The notes beneath the pieces were generated by a model that saw only the letters and a program-made list of their open reading frames with translations, was not told the origin of the DNA and did not search any database. The translations under genes were made by a program, and so were the position numbers. This document shows, piece by piece, positions 10,019 through 18,653 of a stretch of 64,000 bases of DNA; the first letter of the stretch is position 1, and the number at the start of each line of letters is the position of its first letter. This DNA comes from Microbacterium hydrothermale (GTDB lineage Bacteria > Actinomycetota > Actinomycetes > Actinomycetales > Microbacteriaceae), in the NCBI RefSeq assembly GCF_004854025.1, contig NZ_STGM01000004.1, positions 248,001 to 312,000 of the forward strand, read 5' to 3'.

Positions 10019-11470
10019 ATGAGCGCTTCCGCTCCCGAGACCACCGCCGTCCCCGCCCCGAAGAACCGCCTCGACAAGTTCTTCGAGATCACCGCGCGCG
10101 GCTCGACCGTCAGCGCCGAGGTGCGCGGTGGCGTCGTCACGTTCGTGACGATGGCGTACATCGTCATCCTGAATCCGATCATCCTGTCGGGTACGCCCGA
10201 CGTCTCGGGGAACGCCCTCGGGTTCCCGCAGGTCGCCGCGGTCACCGCCCTCACCGCGGGCGTGATGACCATGCTGTTCGGCCTGGTGACCCGGATGCCG
10301 TTCGCCTTCGCCGCGGGACTGGGCATCAACTCGTTCCTCGCCGTCGGCATCGTGGGCGAGGTCACCTGGCCCGAGGCGATGGGACTGGTCGTCATCAACG
10401 GCCTCATCATCGTGCTGCTGGCCGTCACGGGCCTGCGCCGCATGATCTTCGAGGCGGTGCCCCTCGCGCTCAAGACCGCGATCACCGTCGGCATCGGCCT
10501 GTTCATCGCCTTCATCGGCTTCGTCGACAGCGGTCTGGTCACCTCGACCGGGCTCAACTCTCCCCCGGTCGGCCTCGGCGTGGGCGGCTCGATCGCGACC
10601 ATCCCGACGGCCCTGTTCGTGCTGACCCTCGTCATCACCGCGGTCCTGCTCGTACGCAAGGTGAAGGCCGCGCTGCTCATCGGGCTGCTCTCGGGCACCG
10701 TGATCGCCGTCATCGTCGAGGCCGTCATGGGCCTCGGCGCCAAGGCGGACGGCAACCCCGGAGGCTGGGGCCTGAGCGTTCCGACGCTGCCCTCGCAGTG
10801 GGTGAGCCTCCCCGACCTCTCGCTCGTGGGCCAGGTCGACCTCGCCGGCTCCTTCGGTCGCATCGGCGCCCTCGCGGCCCTCATGCTCGTCTTCACCCTG
10901 GTCTTCACGAACTTCTTCGACGCCATGGGCACGATGACCGGACTCTCGCGCGAAGCGGGCCTCGCCGCCCCCGACGGCACGTTCCCGCGCCTGCGCTCCG
11001 CACTGGTGATCGAGGGCATCGGCGCCGTGGCGGGAGGCGCGACCTCGTCGTCGTCGAACACCGTGTTCATCGAGTCGGGCTCCGGCATCGGCGAGGGAGC
11101 ACGCACGGGCCTCGCGAACGTCGTCACCGGCGGTCTCTTCCTGCTCGCGATGTTCTTCACCCCGCTGACGAGCATCGTTCCCACCGAGATCGCCGCCGCC
11201 GCCCTCGTCATCGTCGGCGCGCTGATGATGGCCCAGATCCGCCACGTCGACCTCAGTGACATGTCGGTGCTCATCCCCGTGTTCCTCACGGTGACGGTCA
11301 TGCCCCTGACGTACTCGATCGCCAACGGCATCGGCGCGGGATTCGTCAGCTGGGTGCTCATCCAGGCACTGTCCGGCCGCGCCCGCCGCGTGAGCCCGCT
11401 GCTGTGGATCGTCGCCGCCGGCTTCGTGATCTTCTTCGCGCGCGGCCCCGTGGAGGCGCTGCTCGGCTGA
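10019..11470 (+). CDS. AzgA-like NCS2 purine permease
   Basis: A 483-residue membrane transporter with about twelve to fourteen helices. It has the NCS2/AzgA marks: VTFVTMAYIVILNP early, AFAAGLGINSFLAV, and FTNFFDAMGTMTGLSREAGL in the second half, followed by SSSSNTVFIESGSGIGEGARTGLANVV. AzgA-type members import hypoxanthine, guanine or adenine, which fits the neighbouring purine synthesis genes. The exact substrate cannot be read from sequence. The start at ATG 10019 is chosen because the longer in-frame extension overlaps the divergent gene. A strong intrinsic terminator follows. Confidence 0.9.
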   Translation: MSASAPETTAVPAPKNRLDKFFEITARGSTVSAEVRGGVVTFVTMAYIVILNPIILSGTPDVSGNALGFPQVAAVTALTAGVMTMLFGLVTRMPFAFAAGLGINSFLAVGIVGEVTWPEAMGLVVINGLIIVLLAVTGLRRMIFEAVPLALKTAITVGIGLFIAFIGFVDSGLVTSTGLNSPPVGLGVGGSIATIPTALFVLTLVITAVLLVRKVKAALLIGLLSGTVIAVIVEAVMGLGAKADGNPGGWGLSVPTLPSQWVSLPDLSLVGQVDLAGSFGRIGALAALMLVFTLVFTNFFDAMGTMTGLSREAGLAAPDGTFPRLRSALVIEGIGAVAGGATSSSSNTVFIESGSGIGEGARTGLANVVTGGLFLLAMFFTPLTSIVPTEIAAAALVIVGALMMAQIRHVDLSDMSVLIPVFLTVTVMPLTYSIANGIGAGFVSWVLIQALSGRARRVSPLLWIVAAGFVIFFARGPVEALLG

Positions 11471-11485
11471 ACCCGGAGTGTGGAA

Positions 11486-11521
11486 GGGGGCCCGGATGCC
11501 ACGGCATCCGGGCCCCCTTTT
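11486..11521 (+). terminator. Intrinsic terminator of the purine permease gene
   Basis: A perfect 15-bp stem (11486-11500 with 11503-11517) around a two-base loop is followed by TTTT. The stem contains the GGATGCC/GGCATCC word typical of this genome. It sits 15 bases after the permease stop codon. Confidence 0.9.
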
Positions 11522-11587
11522 CGTCGGTGCCACGGCGGCTGCGCGTGCTCCCCCACCGATCGCGGTTTCGGGCAGCGTCCGCTGAGC

Positions 11588-11674
11588 CGCGCGAGATCAC
11601 ACGTTCGGCGCGACGTCACACGTTCCGACGACGCACGTGCGTGTGACGTCGCGCCGATCGTGTGATCTCGCGCG
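11588..11674. repeat. Hairpin element B with four copies of GCGANNTCACACG
   Basis: A 34-bp inverted repeat with one mismatch (11588-11621 with 11641-11674) lies between two terminators in a convergent spacer. Each arm holds two copies of one word: GCGAGATCACACG at 11591-11603 and GCGACGTCACACG at 11610-11622, mirrored at 11640-11652 and 11659-11671. Copies in an arm are exactly 19 bases apart. Both neighbouring genes already have their own terminators, so this hairpin is not needed for termination and has no T-tract. The rest of 11522-11709 has nothing else. Confidence 0.85.
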
Positions 11675-11709
11675 TGGTAGCACCCGAGCGGCCACCTGGG
11701 AACACGAAA

Positions 11710-11739
11710 GGGGCCCGGATGCCATGGCATCCGGGCCCC
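11710..11739 (-). terminator. Intrinsic terminator of sucCD
   Basis: A perfect 30-base palindrome (two 14-bp arms around AT), read on the minus strand and followed by TTTC, lies 15 bases after the sucD stop. Its stem is nearly the same sequence as the terminator at 11486-11521. Confidence 0.85.
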
Positions 11740-11753
11740 GCGGAGAGTGCTGC

Positions 11754-12656
11754 TTACAGGCTCTCGATGATCTCGCGCATCAGGGCGGCGGTCTCGGACG
11801 GCGTCTTGCCGACCTTCACGCCGGCGGCCTCGAGGGCCTCCTTCTTCGCCTGGGCGGTACCGGCGGAGCCGGAGACGATGGCGCCGGCGTGGCCCATGGT
11901 CTTGCCCTCGGGAGCGGTGAAGCCGGCGACGTAACCCACGACGGGCTTGGTGACGTTGGCCTTGATGAAGTCGGCGGCGCGCTCTTCGGCGTCTCCACCG
12001 ATCTCACCGATCATGACGATGGCCTTGGTCTCGGGGTCGGCCTCGAACGCCGCGAGGGCGTCGATGTGCGTGGTGCCGATGACCGGGTCGCCGCCGATGC
12101 CGATGGCGGTCGAGAAGCCGAGGTCGCGCAGCTCGAACATCATCTGGTAGGTCAGGGTGCCCGACTTCGACACGAGGCCGATGGGTCCCTTGCCGGTGAT
12201 GTTCGCGGGAGTGATGCCCACGAGCGCCTCGCCGGGCGTGATGATGCCGGGGCAGTTCGGCCCGATGATGCGGGTCTTCTCGCCCTTCGACTTCGCGTAC
12301 GCCCACGCCTCGGCGGTGTCGCCGACGGGCACGCCCTCGGTGATCACGACGAGGAGGGGGATCTCGGCGTCGATGGCCTCGACCATCGCATCCTTCGTGA
12401 AAGCCGGGGGCACGAACGCGATCGACACGTCGGCGCCGGTCTCGCGCATGGCCTCTTCGACCGACGCGTAGACGGGGAGCTCGACGTCGTTGCCCGACGC
12501 GTCCTTGTGCGAGACGGTGGTGCCGGCCTTGCGGGCGTTCACGCCGCCGACGACCTGGGTACCGGCCTTGAGCATGAGGGCGGTGTGCTTGGTGCCCTCG
12601 CCGCCGGTGATGCCCTGGACGATGACCTTGGAGTCCTTGTTGAGGTAGATCGACAT
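11754..12656 (-). CDS. sucD: Succinate--CoA ligase, alpha subunit
   Basis: A 300-residue TCA-cycle enzyme subunit that works with SucC to interconvert succinyl-CoA and succinate with nucleotide triphosphate formation. It has the CoA-binding N-terminal fold ([19 protein letters not shown]), [13 protein letters not shown], and the phosphohistidine loop [21 protein letters not shown]. It starts at ATG 12656, 19 bases after sucC, so the two form one operon ending at the palindromic terminator. Confidence 0.97.
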   Translation of the reverse strand: MSIYLNKDSKVIVQGITGGEGTKHTALMLKAGTQVVGGVNARKAGTTVSHKDASGNDVELPVYASVEEAMRETGADVSIAFVPPAFTKDAMVEAIDAEIPLLVVITEGVPVGDTAEAWAYAKSKGEKTRIIGPNCPGIITPGEALVGITPANITGKGPIGLVSKSGTLTYQMMFELRDLGFSTAIGIGGDPVIGTTHIDALAAFEADPETKAIVMIGEIGGDAEERAADFIKANVTKPVVGYVAGFTAPEGKTMGHAGAIVSGSAGTAQAKKEALEAAGVKVGKTPSETAALMREIIESL

Positions 12657-12675
12657 TTCTCTCTGTCCCTATCCC

Positions 12676-13839
12676 TTACGCGTTGGCCAGTTCGGCGGCC
12701 TTGTCGGCGCCCTCGTCCATACCGGCGGCGAGGGTGACGAGCGGGTGGTTGGCGGCGGCGAGGATCTCGCGACCCTCCTCGACCTGGTTGCCGTCGAGGC
12801 GGACGACCAGCGGCTTGGTCGCGGTGTCGCCGAGGATCTCGAGGGCCTTCACGATGCCCTCGGCCACGGCGACGCACGAGGTGATCCCGCCGAAGACGTT
12901 GACGAAGACACTCTTGACCTGCTCGTCGCCGAGGATGACGTCGAGACCGGCGGCCATGACGGTCGCCGAGGCGCCGCCACCGATGTCGAGGAAGTTGGCG
13001 GGCTTGACGCCACCGTGCTTCTCACCGGCGTAGGCGACGACGTCGAGGGTCGACATGACCAGACCCGCGCCGTTGCCGATGATGCCGACCTGGCCGTCGA
13101 GCTTGACGTAGTTGAGGTCGTGCTGCTTGGCCTTGGCCTCGAGGGGGTCGGCGGCATCCTTGTCTTCGAGCTCTTCGTGCTCGGGGTGGCGGAAGCCGGC
13201 GTTCTCGTCGAGCGAGACCTTGCCGTCGAGGGCGATGATGTCGCCGTCCTCGCTCTGAATGAGCGGGTTCACCTCGACGAGCGTGGCGTCCTCGCCCTTG
13301 TAGACGTTGAAGAGCTTGACGAAGACGTCGGCCACCTTCGGGGCAAGCTCGTCGTCGAACTTCGCGGCCTTCGCGATCTCGAGGGCTTTCTCGGGGGTGA
13401 TGCCCTCGAGCGGGTCGACCTCGACGCGGGCGAGCGCCTCGGGACGCTCGACAGCGAGCTCCTCGATCTCCATGCCGCCCTCGACGCTCGAGAGCGACAG
13501 GTAGGAGCGGTTGGCGCGGTCGAGGAGCACCGAGAAGTAGAACTCCTTGGCGATGCGGGCGCCGGCGGCGACCATGACGCGCTTGACGACGTGACCCTTG
13601 ATGTCGAGGCCGAGGATGGCCTGCGCCGCCTCGAACGCCTCGTCGGGGTTCTTCGCGACCTTCACACCGCCGGCCTTGCCGCGGCCTCCGGTCTTGACCT
13701 GAGCCTTGACGACGACGACACCGCCGAGCTTCTCAGCGGCCGCCTTCGCCTCCTCAGGGGTGTCGGCGATGATGCCGGCGAGCACCGGCACCTCGTACTT
13801 TTCGAACAGATCACGTGCCTGGTACTCGTAGAGATCCAC
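12676..13839 (-). CDS. sucC: Succinate--CoA ligase (ADP-forming), beta subunit
   Basis: A 387-residue ATP-grasp subunit. The N-terminus is [22 protein letters not shown] and an early [12 protein letters not shown] loop binds nucleotide. The C-terminal CoA-ligase domain has [11 protein letters not shown] and [16 protein letters not shown]. Two starts compete: TTG at 13845 and GTG at 13839. The GTG is preferred because the GAAGGA ribosome site lies six bases before it and directly abuts the TTG, and because the family normally begins MDLYEYQ. The upstream region holds a palindromic operator candidate. Confidence 0.96.
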   Translation of the reverse strand: MDLYEYQARDLFEKYEVPVLAGIIADTPEEAKAAAEKLGGVVVVKAQVKTGGRGKAGGVKVAKNPDEAFEAAQAILGLDIKGHVVKRVMVAAGARIAKEFYFSVLLDRANRSYLSLSSVEGGMEIEELAVERPEALARVEVDPLEGITPEKALEIAKAAKFDDELAPKVADVFVKLFNVYKGEDATLVEVNPLIQSEDGDIIALDGKVSLDENAGFRHPEHEELEDKDAADPLEAKAKQHDLNYVKLDGQVGIIGNGAGLVMSTLDVVAYAGEKHGGVKPANFLDIGGGASATVMAAGLDVILGDEQVKSVFVNVFGGITSCVAVAEGIVKALEILGDTATKPLVVRLDGNQVEEGREILAAANHPLVTLAAGMDEGADKAAELANA

Positions 13840-13883
13840 GGACAATCCTTCGCTGGGCGATCGGTGGTGGGAGGAGGCGAAAG

Positions 13884-13901
13884 TCTCTTGATATCAAGAG
13901 A
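13884..13901. promoter_or_regulatory. 18-bp perfect palindrome upstream of sucCD
   Basis: TCTCTTGATATCAAGAGA is a perfect palindrome 45 bases before the sucC start. The core TTGATATCAA is the type of site bound by MarR-family repressors. Which regulator binds it, and whether it controls sucCD, is unknown. No MarR gene is in the window. The rest of 13846-14089 holds no gene. Confidence 0.5.
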
Positions 13902-14089
13902 TCTGCGCCAATCGTCCACCCTACCGGACGGGGGTGAAACCGCCCGACCCTTGTCCCTTCGATGGGAGGGATGCCAGGCGCTGACGAGTCAGGTGCACGA
14001 TATGTACCGAGTCGGACGCGCGCCCCGTTCCTTCCATCGACGGTACGAAGCGGACCGCTCACCCGATGAGAGCGGCCGAGATCCGGCGA

Positions 14090-14951
14090 TCAGACGTCGG
14101 GCAGCCGACGTCCGGCAGCCGCATGCTCCGACAAGGTGCTCCGACCGAACCATGCGCCCGCGACGCCACCGGCGAGGCGGAGGACACCGAAGGTCCCGCT
14201 CATGTCCATGAGCAGGGGGAGGTTGTTCTGAAAGTCGGGCAGCGCGAAAGGAAATCGCGTGCCGGGTTCCGCCTCTGAGACGTGCGACAAAGGCAGGAGG
14301 GGAGGCGCTAGCGTCGCGCCGAGCTCTCTTGCGATGGCCTGCGTGATCGCGAGCCACGCCGCGATGCTGTACCGCGATGACGGTTCCCACCACGGTAGAC
14401 AGCGCCGCGAAAGCACCGGCACTGTGCAGGAAGGTGACGACGAAGCTCGACAACGCCGCAAAGGCCAGGCTCGACAGGGCGACATATCCGAGCGTCTCCC
14501 CCGCCTCGCTCACGGTCATCATCGAGTCGCCCTGCGTGAAGAGGTAGACCTGCCCGACGACCAGGATGACCAGGGTCATGGCGAGCGAGATGAGAAAAAT
14601 CGACAGAAGGTACCCCAGGATGAGCTCGACGCGGCGGATGGGCGACACCAGGCGGTCGCCGAAGCGTCCGCTCGCTCGGTCGTCGACGAAGACCGCCAGG
14701 GCGGCCAATGCCGTCGTCAGGGTCGTGATCATGGTGATCCCTGCGAACACCCACGCATTCACGAACCCGCGGATGTCCCCGGTCTCCGCGTTCGGAAAGC
14801 GCTCCGTCAGATTGTCGACCTGCAGATTCCCGAGGAAGAGCGCATACAGCGCGATGAGGATCAGCGCGGACAGGAGGGAGAAGAACACCCCGGCCCGGTC
14901 GCGGAAGAACAGGCGCAGATTGCGGCCCATGAGGATCGAGACCGTTCTCAT
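14090..14951 (-). pseudogene. ABC-2 type transporter permease, frameshifted
   Basis: The frame from ATG 14951 encodes a typical drug-export ABC-2 permease. It opens with MRTVSILMGRNLRLFFRDR and runs through four hydrophobic segments to about residue 190 (GAFAALSTVVGTVIAV). Past about 14395 the same frame turns into Arg/Ala/Ser-rich nonsense that runs on to 13989. A different frame (14090-14485) then gives a smoother, partly hydrophobic sequence, YSIAAWLAITQAIARELG and onward. That tail does not look like the usual permease C-terminus. So this is a frameshift, a truncation joined to foreign sequence, or a sequencing error. It overlaps the ATPase gene by ATGA. Confidence 0.7.
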
Positions 14952-15846
14952 GCCGCCCGCCCTCCGGTCACGTTCAGGAAGACGTCGTCCATCGTTCCGT
15001 GGCGGAACTCGAAGTCGGTGACCTGGGGTGCCTGAATGAGCTCCCTCGCCTGCTCCACCCGGTCGACGGGCACACGCACGACGTCGCCGCTGGGCTCGCC
15101 GACGACGCCCCGTGCGTCGCACTCGGCGAGGAAGGACGAGACGTCGGGCGTACGTACGGTCAGTACGCTGCGGCTGAAGGAAGACCGGAGCTGCGCCGGA
15201 GTTCCCTCGGCCACGATCTCACCGCGGGCGATGATGCACACCTGATCGGCCCGCTCGGTCTCCTCCATGTAGTGGGTCGTCAGGAAAACGGTCGTCCAAT
15301 GGTCAGCGCGGAGCTGGCCGATCGCCGACCAGATCTGCTCGCGCGACTGGGGGTCGAGGCCCGCGGTGGGCTCGTCGAGGAAGATCACGCTCGGACGGTG
15401 GAGGATCGCGCGCGCGATGTCGGCTCGGCGCTTCTGACCGCCGGAGAGCACACCGTAACGACGGTCCAGGAAGTCTCCCAGGGCGACCACCTCCGCGAGC
15501 TCGCCGATCCTCGCCGAGGCCTCGCGCCGGCGCATCCGGTAGAAGCCGGCTCGGACGGCCAGGTTCTCCCGGACGGTCAGCAGAGGGTCGAGGAGCGGGT
15601 TCTGGAAGACGGCGCCGATGACGTCGCGCACGCCGTTCGGGTCGTCCATCACATCGCAGCCGTGCACACGGATCGTTCCCGACGTCGAGTTCAGGATCGT
15701 CGTGATGCAGCCGATGGTCGTGCTCTTGCCCGCACCGTTGGCGCCGAGGAACGCGAAGAGCGACCCGCCGGGACCTCGAAGGACAGGTCTCGGACGGCCT
15801 CGAACGCACCGAAGGTCTTTCGCAGATGGCGAACCTCGACGCTCAT
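14948..15846 (-). pseudogene. ABC transporter ATP-binding protein with an N-terminal frameshift
   Basis: From ATG 15846 the frame reads MSVEVRHLRKTFGAFEAVRDLSFEVP. It then needs one extra base at about 15770-15773 to continue as GGSLFAFLGANGAGKSTT (Walker A). After that all ATPase motifs are intact: FQNPLLDP (Q-loop), LSGGQKRRADIARAI (signature), VIFLDEPTAGLDP (Walker B) and TTHYMEE (H-loop). The C-terminal domain is of the daunorubicin-exporter type. The missing base lies in a C/G run, so it could be a real deletion or a sequencing slip. With the permease defect next door, the pair is likely non-functional as read. Confidence 0.75.
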
Positions 15847-16090
15847 GACCACCATCTCCGCGGTCTGATCGTGGGTCCAACGATCTGCACGCGCGTCCGC
15901 CGACCTCGCGCATGTTTATCGCGGAGCGCGGAATGGAAGTGCGTCATGTCCGCATGCTATTGACCGCTCTCACACCGCCCGGGCAGTCGATCTCCCGTAC
16001 TCGCGCTCCGCACGGTGGCGTCCGAACCAGCTTCACCCGTAGGTTGCGAATGGCGTCTCTTCACGTCACCTGATGCGCGGACTCTCCCCT

Positions 16091-16693
16091 TCAGATCCAC
16101 CCCCGCTCCCGCGCATGGATCGTCGCCTGCTGCCGACTCGCGAGCCCCAGCTTGCCGAGCACCGACGACACATGGTTGCGCACCGTCCCCGCCGACAGAT
16201 GCAGCGCAGACGCGATCTCTGCCACCGTCTGCCCCCGAGCCCCCGCGCGCAGCACGTCGAGCTCCCGGTCGGTCAGGGGGCTGCGCTCGTCGCTGAGCGC
16301 GTCGGCGGCGATCTCGGGATCGACGTACCGGCGGCCCGCCGCCACCTCGCGGATCACCGCGGCCACGTCGTCCGCGGGTCGGGACTTGGGCAGGAAGCCG
16401 TCGACCCCCGCACCGAGCGCGCGTCGCAGCACGCCGGGTCGCGCGTGCCGCGTGACGATCACGCACCGCGACGGCACGCGGCGGAGGATGCGCGCGGCCG
16501 TGTCGACGCCGTCGAGGCCGGGCATCTCGAGGTCGAGCAGGCACACGTCAGGGCGCAGGCGTTCGGCCTCGGCGAGCGCGCTCTCGCCGTCGCGGCACTC
16601 GGCGACGACCTCGAGGTCGTCCTCGAGGCGGAGCAGGGCGGCGAGGGCCGTGCGGATCATGTCCTCGTCGTCGGCGATGAGCACGCGGATCAT
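16091..16693 (-). CDS. NarL/LuxR-family response regulator
   Basis: A 200-residue regulator with an N-terminal receiver domain (IADDEDMIRTALAALL, phospho-acceptor Asp in LLDLEMPG, Lys in LPKS). Its C-terminal helix-turn-helix is LTDRELDVLRAGARGQTVAEIASALHLSAGTVRNHVSSVLGKLG. Its ATG overlaps the TGA of the kinase gene by ATGA, so kinase and regulator are translated together. Operator-like GTGACATTCGTCAC palindromes near the kinase promoter and near two other units (18 kb, 20.7 kb) are the likely binding sites, by inference. Confidence 0.93.
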   Translation of the reverse strand: MIRVLIADDEDMIRTALAALLRLEDDLEVVAECRDGESALAEAERLRPDVCLLDLEMPGLDGVDTAARILRRVPSRCVIVTRHARPGVLRRALGAGVDGFLPKSRPADDVAAVIREVAAGRRYVDPEIAADALSDERSPLTDRELDVLRAGARGQTVAEIASALHLSAGTVRNHVSSVLGKLGLASRQQATIHARERGWI

Positions 16694-17850
16694 GCGAGGT
16701 CCCCCTCGGGCACGCGGACGGTCAGGCGGAAACGGTCGTCGAGGCGGGTGGCATCCATCGTTCCTCCGACCGCTCCCACGCGGTCGGCGATGCCGGACAG
16801 CCCCGCCCCGTCGCCCACGGGCGAGGCCGCGCCGCGGGCGTCGTTCTCGACGACGAGCACCCACGCCCCCTCGTGTCGGGCGAGGGAGAGGGATGCTGAG
16901 ACCCCGCCGCCGTGCTTGAGCACGTTCGTGGTGGACTCGCGCACGACCGGTCCGAGTACGTCGGCCGGGGCGCGGTCGGCGGCGGTGTCGACGAGCAGGT
17001 CGACCGTGAGGCCGGCGGCGCGCAGGAGGTCGGCGGCGTTGGCGAGTTCGTCGGGGAGGGGCACTCCGCGGAATCGCGCGGCGAGGTCGCGGGTGCCGCG
17101 GCGGGCGTCGTCGACGCTGGCCCGGGCGGCGCGCACCTGTTCGATCGCCGCGTCGGGGTCGCGCGGCATCATCTTCTCGGCCAGCTCGAGCTGCAGCGCG
17201 ATGACCTGCAGGTGGTGGCCCTGCAGGTCGTGCAGATCGCCGGCGAGACGAAGGCGCTCCTGGGCGGCGGCGAGGCGCCCCTCGGCGCGACGGGCGCGGT
17301 CGAGTTCGCGGACGATGTCCCACCACCACAGCGACGTGGCCGTCAACGCGGGGAGCAGGGCCACGAAGAACGGCAGCGAGAAGACCGCGATGTATCCCTC
17401 CGGGTTCACACGGGTCGCCTCGACGAACCACACCACGACGATGACCGCGATCGACAGCACCGCGAGTCGCAGGCGCACCCCGCCGTGCCACCGCACGAGG
17501 CACAGCGTCTGCGCCGCGAACCCCACGCCGAGCAGCACCGATCCGGCCGAGACCCCCATCGCGACCGCCGCGACGATCCCGAGCACGACGAGCGGCCACC
17601 TGCGCCGGCGCCCGGCGTCGTCGGCGTCGTCGAGCGGCTCGCGACGGTAGCGCACAAGGAGGAGGACAGCGGATGCCGTCGACCCGGCGACCCCGAGCAG
17701 GTTCACCGCGAGCGCGGCCGGGGTGCCGCCGACGAACACCGCGAGCGTCCAGATGAGGGCCGCGAAGACGTGCAGGAAGAGGATCGACGAGGCGGTGTAC
17801 CACCACGTCACGCGTACGTCGCGGGCGTAGGCGGCCGGGGGTGTGCTCAC
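16690..17850 (-). CDS. Sensor histidine kinase of the HisKA_3/NarX type
   Basis: A 386-residue kinase with five or six membrane segments in the first 170 residues and no large outer domain, so it probably senses a membrane-related signal as DesK does. The dimerisation block LAGDLHDLQGHHLQVIALQLELAEK holds the phospho-accepting His. The ATPase domain shows RESTTNVLKHG and GAGLSGIADRVGAVGG. The start is the GTG at 17850: TACAGT ends seven bases before it, fitting a leaderless transcript. The longer in-frame extension runs through the operator and is unlikely. Confidence 0.92.
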   Translation of the reverse strand: MSTPPAAYARDVRVTWWYTASSILFLHVFAALIWTLAVFVGGTPAALAVNLLGVAGSTASAVLLLVRYRREPLDDADDAGRRRRWPLVVLGIVAAVAMGVSAGSVLLGVGFAAQTLCLVRWHGGVRLRLAVLSIAVIVVVWFVEATRVNPEGYIAVFSLPFFVALLPALTATSLWWWDIVRELDRARRAEGRLAAAQERLRLAGDLHDLQGHHLQVIALQLELAEKMMPRDPDAAIEQVRAARASVDDARRGTRDLAARFRGVPLPDELANAADLLRAAGLTVDLLVDTAADRAPADVLGPVVRESTTNVLKHGGGVSASLSLARHEGAWVLVVENDARGAASPVGDGAGLSGIADRVGAVGGTMDATRLDDRFRLTVRVPEGDLA

Positions 17851-17867
17851 CCCGGCCACTGTACGGC

Positions 17868-17883
17868 CGTGACATTCGTCACG
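17868..17883. promoter_or_regulatory. Palindromic operator upstream of the two-component genes
   Basis: CGTGACATTCGTCACG, with 6-bp arms around ATTC, lies 18-33 bases upstream of the kinase start, overlapping where a -35 element would be. The 14-base core recurs exactly at 20658-20671. It probably mediates autoregulation by the neighbouring response regulator. Confidence 0.6.
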
Positions 17884-17934
17884 GGTGGGGCTCTCCTCCG
17901 GGCCGCGGATCCCGCTCGCGCCGCGCCCCACCCC

Positions 17935-17974
17935 TGACGGATGTCACCCCGGATCGTGACACCCCGACACTGCC
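17935..17974 (+). promoter_or_regulatory. Operator region of the SpoIIM-like operon
   Basis: A second palindrome TGACGGATGTCA (17935-17946) is followed by a block starting CGTGACACC at 17955. The 23 bases from 17955 match 20701-20723 at 19 positions. In both places the block's TGACAC begins 37 bases before a TGSGAT box (17994-17999 here). That box ends six bases before the ATG at 18006. Confidence 0.55.
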
Positions 17975-18005
17975 GCGAACGGCGCCAACGGGCTGCGATG
18001 GGAGC

Positions 18006-18653
18006 ATGTCCTCCCCCACGATTCCGCGACCGCCGCTCTGGCGTCGCCCGATCGCCGTGATCCGAGAGAACCGTCGCGCCTGGGCGGTCGTCACCGCCGC
18101 GACCTACGGTCTGCTCGCGCTCGGGTTCGTCATCGGCCTGCTGTTCCCCGCCCTCCCGGCTGCCCGCGCGGCCGCTCTCGACAGCGACGGGACCGGCGAT
18201 CTCGTCACCGCGGTCGCCTCCTCCGCACCCCTGTTCGCGCTCGTGATCCTCTCCGTGAACGTGCTGCGCCTGAGCCTGGCGACGATCGTCGTCCCCTCGC
18301 TCGTCATCCCCTTCGCCGGTCTCGTCTTCTTCGGGTACTGGCTCGTCGAGACCGGGATCACGCTCGTGCCGTCCACCCCGGTCGCCTGGGTCGCGATGAT
18401 CCCGCACAGTCTCACCGTGGTGATCGAGTTGCAGGCCTACGCGCTGCTGGCGCTCGGTGCCCTTCTGCTCGGACGCGATTGGCTCCGCCCGGCGCGCGTG
18501 GGCGCCCCGACCCGTCGCGCGGGGTATCGCAACGGCGTGCGCAGGCTCGGCCTCCTCGCCCTGCCCGCCCTGGCTCTGCTGGTGGTCGGCGCCCTGTGGG
18601 AGGCGTACTCCCTGCGCTACCTCGTCTTCCCGCTCAGCGAGATGCTCCTGTGA
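18006..18653 (+). CDS. SpoIIM-like (stage II sporulation protein M family) membrane protein
   Basis: A 215-residue protein with five or six membrane helices. The stretch VAWVAMIPHSLTVVIELQAYALLALGALLLGRDWL resembles the conserved PHG-E-pA segment of the SpoIIM/DUF95 family. Microbacteriaceae do not sporulate, and in such species the family's role is unknown. The start at ATG 18006 is consistent with a leaderless transcript. It shares operator-like sequence with the two-component genes and with the exporter at 20793. The next gene overlaps it by GTGA. Confidence 0.65.
   Translation: MSSPTIPRPPLWRRPIAVIRENRRAWAVVTAATYGLLALGFVIGLLFPALPAARAAALDSDGTGDLVTAVASSAPLFALVILSVNVLRLSLATIVVPSLVIPFAGLVFFGYWLVETGITLVPSTPVAWVAMIPHSLTVVIELQAYALLALGALLLGRDWLRPARVGAPTRRAGYRNGVRRLGLLALPALALLVVGALWEAYSLRYLVFPLSEMLL

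Noticed and set aside
11486..11739. Treating the three hairpins here as one large terminator complex
   Set aside because: The outer two have T-rich tails and sit next to stop codons. The middle one has neither feature and shares its architecture with elements at 5.2 and 57.6 kb.
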